Part shown: piece by piece, positions 55,998 to 59,715 of the stretch
Layout of the letters: each line of letters begins with the position of its first letter
How positions within the stretch are numbered: the stretch's first letter is position 1
Source of the DNA: a virus
Reading direction: 5' to 3' (one strand)
DNA: 59,715 bases
IMG/VR virus record: IMGVR_UViG_3300048091_000417
Location: 1-59,715 of that record
Translations under genes and position numbers: made by a program
The notes under the pieces: generated by a model
The model's input: only the letters and a program-made list of their open reading frames with translations
What the model was told of the DNA's origin: nothing
Database searches by the model: none

Positions 55998-56645
55998 GTG
56001 TCCGCAATAAAAGAACGCCCGATCCTGTTCTCGGCGCCGATGGTGCGCGCCATCCTGGACGGCCGGAAGACGGTGACGCGCCGGGCGGTAAAGATTCAGC
56101 CGCGATCCAAGGGCGATATCGGCAGCTATGGCAAAGCCCAGCCTTTCATCCGCAACCCTGATGTGACGAAGCCAAATCCAGAATGCCCGTACGGCAGACC
56201 CGGCGACCGGCTGTGGCTGCGCGAGACGCATTTCATCAATGACTACCGCGAGGCAAAGGTGCCTGAGTCTGATCGCGCGGAGACCGAGATCGTCTATCGA
56301 GCCGATCCGCTGCCGTGCTGGGAAGGTGAGGAAAGCGAAATCAGCTGGCGGCCGAGCATCTTCATGCCGCGCTGGGCCAGCCGCATCCTGCTGGAAATCA
56401 CAGACGTGCATGTCGAGCGGCTGCAGGACATCAGCGACAGCCAGATTGAATCCGAAGGCCTCGACCTGAACGCTCTCGCCGATGGACAGGATCGGTACGA
56501 CATGTGTCACGCGGGATCTGGTGCAGAAGGCAGACCTACTCTGCGAACGGCCTGGCGTGATCTGTGGCAATCCATCAACGGCCCCGGGTCGTGGGACGCC
56601 AACCCATGGGTCTGGGTCGTTGAATTCAAGCGGGTGACGCCATGA
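55998..56645 (+). CDS. ASCH-domain phage protein, 215 aa
   Basis: GAGGAG precedes a GTG at 55998, preferred over the upstream in-frame ATG. ERPILFSAPMVRAILDGRKT with VTRR is the typical start of ASCH-like phage proteins often labelled morphogenetic; YGRPGDRLWLRETHF and FMPRWASRILLEITDVHVER follow, and WDANPWVWVVEFKRV ends it. ASCH domains bind RNA or modified nucleosides; the role in phages is unresolved. Confidence 0.83.
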   Translation: MSAIKERPILFSAPMVRAILDGRKTVTRRAVKIQPRSKGDIGSYGKAQPFIRNPDVTKPNPECPYGRPGDRLWLRETHFINDYREAKVPESDRAETEIVYRADPLPCWEGEESEISWRPSIFMPRWASRILLEITDVHVERLQDISDSQIESEGLDLNALADGQDRYDMCHAGSGAEGRPTLRTAWRDLWQSINGPGSWDANPWVWVVEFKRVTP

Positions 56646-56797
56646 CCAGTCGAGACCAATTCGAACAGGCCTACGCCGATGACCATAACTGCACGCTGGA
56701 GTGGTGCCAGAACCAGCGGCTGAGCAATGGCAGCTATCTGGATCGGTACATGGCCAGAGCTTGGCGGTGGTGGGAGTTCGGGAGGAATGCAGCATGA
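56642..56797 (+). CDS. Small hypothetical protein, 51 aa
   Basis: MTSRDQFEQAYADDHNCTLE lies in ATGA overlaps with both neighbours. Trp-rich C-terminus (YMARAWRWWEFGRNAA). A frequent small early protein in Gram-negative phages, without known function. Confidence 0.62.
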   Translation: MTSRDQFEQAYADDHNCTLEWCQNQRLSNGSYLDRYMARAWRWWEFGRNAA

Positions 56798-57243
56798 GCG
56801 CACCAATTGAACCGCAGGACTACCTCTACGGCGTAAAGGTAGTCCAGATCGAAGACTTGCGGGTCGCGCGGGGCCTGACGCGCCGGCCGGCATCTTCATG
56901 TCAACACCGGAAGCTCGTCTACGACCACAGCGAGCGCCGTATCTGGTGCAGTGATTGCGAGACCGAGGTTGAGGCCTTCGATGCATTTGAGGGACTGGTG
57001 AGCATGTTCAGCGCCGCGGCCGGGCGGATCAAGCGCCGCGAGGCTGAGCTGGCTGAGGCCGAACAATTCCAAGCGCGCAGCCGGGCGGCGAAGGTGATGG
57101 ACGAAGCCTGGCGCAGCACAAAGACCGCGCCGCTATGCCCGCACTGTAATACCGCAATCCTGCCCGACGACGTTGTCGGTGGAGTCGCCAAGGCTTCGAA
57201 AGCTCTGGTGCTCGCCGCGCGCAGGCGCACATCTGACAAGTAA
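56794..57243 (+). CDS. Zinc-ribbon phage protein, 149 aa
   Basis: GGGAGGA precedes the ATG. Paired metal ligands are visible: SSCQHRKLVYD with IWCSDCETEV near residues 35-55 and PLCPHCNTAI near 115. A coiled coil (REAELAEAEQFQARSRAAKV) connects them. It probably binds zinc and perhaps nucleic acid. Overlaps the previous gene. Confidence 0.68.
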   Translation: MSAPIEPQDYLYGVKVVQIEDLRVARGLTRRPASSCQHRKLVYDHSERRIWCSDCETEVEAFDAFEGLVSMFSAAAGRIKRREAELAEAEQFQARSRAAKVMDEAWRSTKTAPLCPHCNTAILPDDVVGGVAKASKALVLAARRRTSDK

Positions 57244-57293
57244 CCCCTTCCCCATCTATCCACATGCCTGCCGGTGTACGGCGGGAACAGTAC

Positions 57294-57566
57294 TCACAGG
57301 AAAAATCGGATGTTTATGGCGATGATGACTATTGCCGTGATGAGGCCGGGTGCGCCTGAAAGCCCCATGAAAACGAAGATGAATAGGTTCAACAGGCAGG
57401 CCAAAGCCGACAATAAAACGAACGCAAATCCGTGCCAGTCGCCTATCACCCACTGCCAAACTGGCCGAAGAAGCCAGGCAGCAATGAACACGTACATCGT
57501 CACACCGTCCACGCGGTGAAATGCGCGCCGGAGCACCGGACCAAGGTGATCGTCTTCCCTTAGCAA
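57294..57566 (-). CDS. Small membrane protein, 90 aa
   Basis: Two or three hydrophobic segments (MYVFIAAWLLRPVWQWV, FAFVLLSALACLLNLFIFVF, LITAIVIIAINIRFFL). GGGAG before a TTG at 57566 supports the long form; an internal ATG at 57497 gives 67 aa. It opposes the early operon. Possible exclusion or accessory protein; function unknown. Confidence 0.5.
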   Translation of the reverse strand: MLREDDHLGPVLRRAFHRVDGVTMYVFIAAWLLRPVWQWVIGDWHGFAFVLLSALACLLNLFIFVFMGLSGAPGLITAIVIIAINIRFFL

Positions 57567-57651
57567 AATACCGCTCCCTTTTCAAAAGCTGAACCTTACC
57601 ATTCCATAATCAATCCATCAGCCTGCCGGTGAACGGCGGGCGGGAGCCATA

Positions 57652-58368
57652 ATGCTCAAAACAATTGAGGTGACGCGTGTGAAACGCTTCGCTGCGAACA
57701 CTGCCGGGCGGGATATTGCCGTCGGCGACATCCATGGCCACTTCAGCCGGTTGCAAGTTGCGCTGGATGCCGTCGGCTTCGACCCTGCCGTAGACCGGCT
57801 CTTCAGCGTCGGCGACCTGGTCGACCGCGGCCCCGAATCCGAGGACGTGATCAAGTGGCTGAACAAGCCGTGGTTCCACCCGGTGCGCGGCAACCACGAC
57901 GACTACGTTGCCCGCTTCGACACCTGCGATATCGGAAACTGGATGCAGAACGGCGGCGTCTGGTTCATCGGCCTGCCGCTGACCGAGCAGCAGAACTATC
58001 AGGTGATGTTCGAGGAGCTGCCGATCGCCATCGAGGTCGAGACCCCCGGCGGCATCGTGGGGATCGTGCATGCGGACTGCGTATTCGATACCTGGGCGCA
58101 GATGAAAGACGAACTGGAGTCGCCAGAGAGCAACAAGCGGCTGCCCCTGACCCAAAACACCTGCATGTGGTCCCGCTCCCGGTACGAACAGCAGGACTGC
58201 CGACCAATCCCGGACGTGCGTGCCGTCGTCGTCGGCCATACGCCAATCGAGCGCCCGGCAGTGCTGGGCAACGTCCATCACATCGACACCGGCGGATGGC
58301 TCAAGGACGGCAGCGGCCATTTCACGCTGCTGGATCTCACCACCCTGCAGCCACTCAACCCCGCATAG
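57652..58368 (+). CDS. NinI-like metallophosphatase
   Basis: All motifs of PPP-type phosphatases are present: AVGDIHGHFSRL, FSVGDLVDRGPESEDV, VRGNHDDYV, a His in IVHADCVFD and VVGHTPIERP. Lambda NinI (protein phosphatase) is the reference member; it dephosphorylates host Ser/Thr/Tyr proteins. GGGAG precedes the ATG. It lies just ahead of xis-int. Confidence 0.88.
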   Translation: MLKTIEVTRVKRFAANTAGRDIAVGDIHGHFSRLQVALDAVGFDPAVDRLFSVGDLVDRGPESEDVIKWLNKPWFHPVRGNHDDYVARFDTCDIGNWMQNGGVWFIGLPLTEQQNYQVMFEELPIAIEVETPGGIVGIVHADCVFDTWAQMKDELESPESNKRLPLTQNTCMWSRSRYEQQDCRPIPDVRAVVVGHTPIERPAVLGNVHHIDTGGWLKDGSGHFTLLDLTTLQPLNPA

Positions 58369-58390
58369 ACCCCGGACGGAGGTAGCCAAC

Positions 58391-58603
58391 ATGAAGCGCG
58401 AACTGATCAAGATCAGCGAATTCCGCCGCCGGCGCTGGGGGGAGAACGGTACACCACCCTGCTCCCAGGCGATCCGCAACTACATCCGAGACGGCAAGCT
58501 TCCGGGCGAGCAGATCGGGAAACTCTGGTATATCGATTGGGCGGCATTTAACAAGTCCGCCGGCAACGAGCTCGTAGCGATGGTATTGAAAGGAGCTGCA
58601 TGA
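58391..58603 (+). CDS. xis: Excisionase-like protein
   Basis: The 70-aa basic protein (MKRELIKISEFRRRRWGENG, then CSQAIRNYIRDGKLPGEQIG, KLWYIDWAAFNKSAG) has the winged-helix look of phage excisionases. GGAGG precedes the ATG and the stop overlaps the integrase start, so Xis and Int are made together in the early transcript, as needed for excision after induction. Confidence 0.85.
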   Translation: MKRELIKISEFRRRRWGENGTPPCSQAIRNYIRDGKLPGEQIGKLWYIDWAAFNKSAGNELVAMVLKGAA

Positions 58604-59715
58604 TGGTCCCAAGGCCCCGCAATAAGTCGAACAGAGGCTTGCCGCCGAACCTCTACCTGGATGATCGGCGCGGGACCTACCGGTACCGTAGGCCAACCGA
58701 TGGCAAATGGTTTCCGTTCGGAGCCGATCGGGTCAAAGCGGTAGACGCGGCCAAGCAATTGAACCTCGCCTTCATGCAGGGCGCCGACCTGGTTAACACA
58801 GTGATGGGCGAGTCTGCCGAGCTGTTCACCGCATTCCTGACCCAGTATGAAGAGAAGGTGCTGCCTCCTCGCGAGCTCTCCCAGGGGACGCTCGACCTGT
58901 ACGGGGTGCACTTTCGACGGTTTCGGAAGGCGTTCGAAGGCAAGGCTATCGACCAGATCACAATTCGCATGATCGCCGAGCTGCTGGATTCGGTAACGCC
59001 TCGTACTGCAAACCAGTGCCGCGCACTGCTGATCGATATATTCAACCACGCCGCAGCGAAGGGGCTGTGCCCCGACAACCCTGCAATGAGTACGATCAGC
59101 CGGATTGAAAAGAAAGCCCGCAAGCGCCACACCGTCGTAGGCCTGAAAGCCATCCGGGATAAATCGCCCGCTTGGCTGCAGAACGCAATTGATCTTGCGC
59201 TGATTACAGCGCAGCGGCGCACCGACATTCTGTCCATGAAGTTCGAAGACGTGAAGGATGGATACCTCTACGTGGTGCAGCAGAAGACCGCCAAAGCTTC
59301 GGACATGGCGTGGATCCGGTTCAGGATCACACCAGAGCTTCAGCGGGTCATCAGCCATTGTCGTGACAACATCGTCTCCCCGTTTCTGATCCACCGACGG
59401 CCGGAGCGAAAGAAACAGAAGCAGGCTGAAACGAAAGAGCACTGGACCAAGATTGAGGAACGGTATCTGACCAGGGCTTTCAAGGAAGCGCGGGAGACAG
59501 CGGATTGTTACAAGGGATGGAAGGAAGAAGAGATGCCGGGCTTCCATGAAGTCAGAGCGCTGTCGCTGCACCTGTACAAGAAAGCCGGAAAGGATGGGCA
59601 AAAGATCGCCGGCCACGCAAGCGAGGAGATGACCAAAAACTATCAGAAGGATCACGCGGAAGTGGTTTGGTCAGAGGCGGTACCCGACCTCGATATCAGC
59701 GAAATCGCCGGATAG
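58600..59715 (+). CDS. int: Prophage integrase, tyrosine recombinase
   Basis: The protein of 371 aa begins with an arm-binding domain (NRGLPPNLYLDDRRGTYRYR), followed by a core-binding SAM-like domain (PRELSQGTLDLYGVHFRRFR) and the catalytic domain: Arg in TAQRRTDILSMKF, HEVRAL (HxxR), GHAS and the nucleophile Tyr in MTKNYQKDH. It is of the lambda Int type and unrelated in detail to the broken integrase at 362-769. GGAG lies before two adjacent ATGs. The gene ends on the last base of the window, so the right att site is not visible. Confidence 0.94.
   Translation: MMVPRPRNKSNRGLPPNLYLDDRRGTYRYRRPTDGKWFPFGADRVKAVDAAKQLNLAFMQGADLVNTVMGESAELFTAFLTQYEEKVLPPRELSQGTLDLYGVHFRRFRKAFEGKAIDQITIRMIAELLDSVTPRTANQCRALLIDIFNHAAAKGLCPDNPAMSTISRIEKKARKRHTVVGLKAIRDKSPAWLQNAIDLALITAQRRTDILSMKFEDVKDGYLYVVQQKTAKASDMAWIRFRITPELQRVISHCRDNIVSPFLIHRRPERKKQKQAETKEHWTKIEERYLTRAFKEARETADCYKGWKEEEMPGFHEVRALSLHLYKKAGKDGQKIAGHASEEMTKNYQKDHAEVVWSEAVPDLDISEIAG

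Noticed and set aside
57610-59655. Long minus-strand frames opposite phosphatase and integrase
   Set aside because: The plus-strand genes have full catalytic motif sets; the minus frames are composition shadows.

Overview
The window is an almost complete temperate siphophage prophage of a Pseudomonas, most likely of the fluorescens/syringae groups. The evidence is a lambda-like gene order, a DUF1654 gene (a Pseudomonas family), Pseudomonas-type terminase, portal and NinG/NinB proteins, LexA boxes of the CTGT-N8-ACAG type, and high-GC codon use. It is flanked by debris from other integrations.

Left edge (1-3200). The first 885 bases hold a small gene, a broken tyrosine integrase pointing at a tRNA, and a 48-nt 3' fragment of tRNA-Pro(GGG) on the minus strand. 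Two AT-richer accessory genes follow, then a 50-nt 3' fragment of tRNA-Thr(TGT) on the plus strand with its own terminator. The prophage's functional integrase is the last gene of the window (58600-59715). The simplest model is a prophage inserted in tRNA-Pro(GGG), with its left end at 838-885 and the rebuilt tRNA just beyond the right edge. The tRNA-Thr fragment then records a second, older or nested event.

Late region (3200-36410, mostly minus strand, read right to left). In order of transcription it holds a holin-like/lipoprotein/coiled-coil trio, a metallopeptidase, terminase small and large subunits, DUF4055 portal, Mu-F-like head protein, scaffold, major capsid protein, connector and completion proteins, tail tube, G/GT chaperones joined by a -1 frameshift site, tape measure, and the lambda M, L, K, I, J tail-tip set. 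Tail-fibre accessory proteins and an endolysin-Rz-Rz1 cassette come last. A 4.5-kb patch of accessory genes on both strands separates K from I. At the extreme left is a LexA-box operon with a UmuD'-like protein.

Immunity and replication (36480-46090). Leftward early genes run from a Cro/YdaS-like repressor through a CII-position protein, an O-like initiator with internal 19-bp-spaced iterons, a DnaC-like loader, NinB, NinG and a protein in the usual Q position. The CI-like S24 repressor is divergent from cro. Three operators spaced exactly 24 bp lie between them, and matching operators overlap the rightward early promoter at about 46062.

Rightward early operon (46090-59715). It opens with a boxA-bearing structured leader, one small gene, and a striking 888-nt non-coding stretch full of long perfect helices. 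A tightly overlapping cascade of small genes follows: a Rad52-like annealing protein, Gp157, a PAPS-reductase-like protein, an ASCH protein, a NinI-like phosphatase, an excisionase and the integrase. Accessory genes are interspersed, including a type IV restriction enzyme (SRA plus HNH) preceded by two palindromic operators. Function calls rest on motif recognition by eye; no database search was possible.
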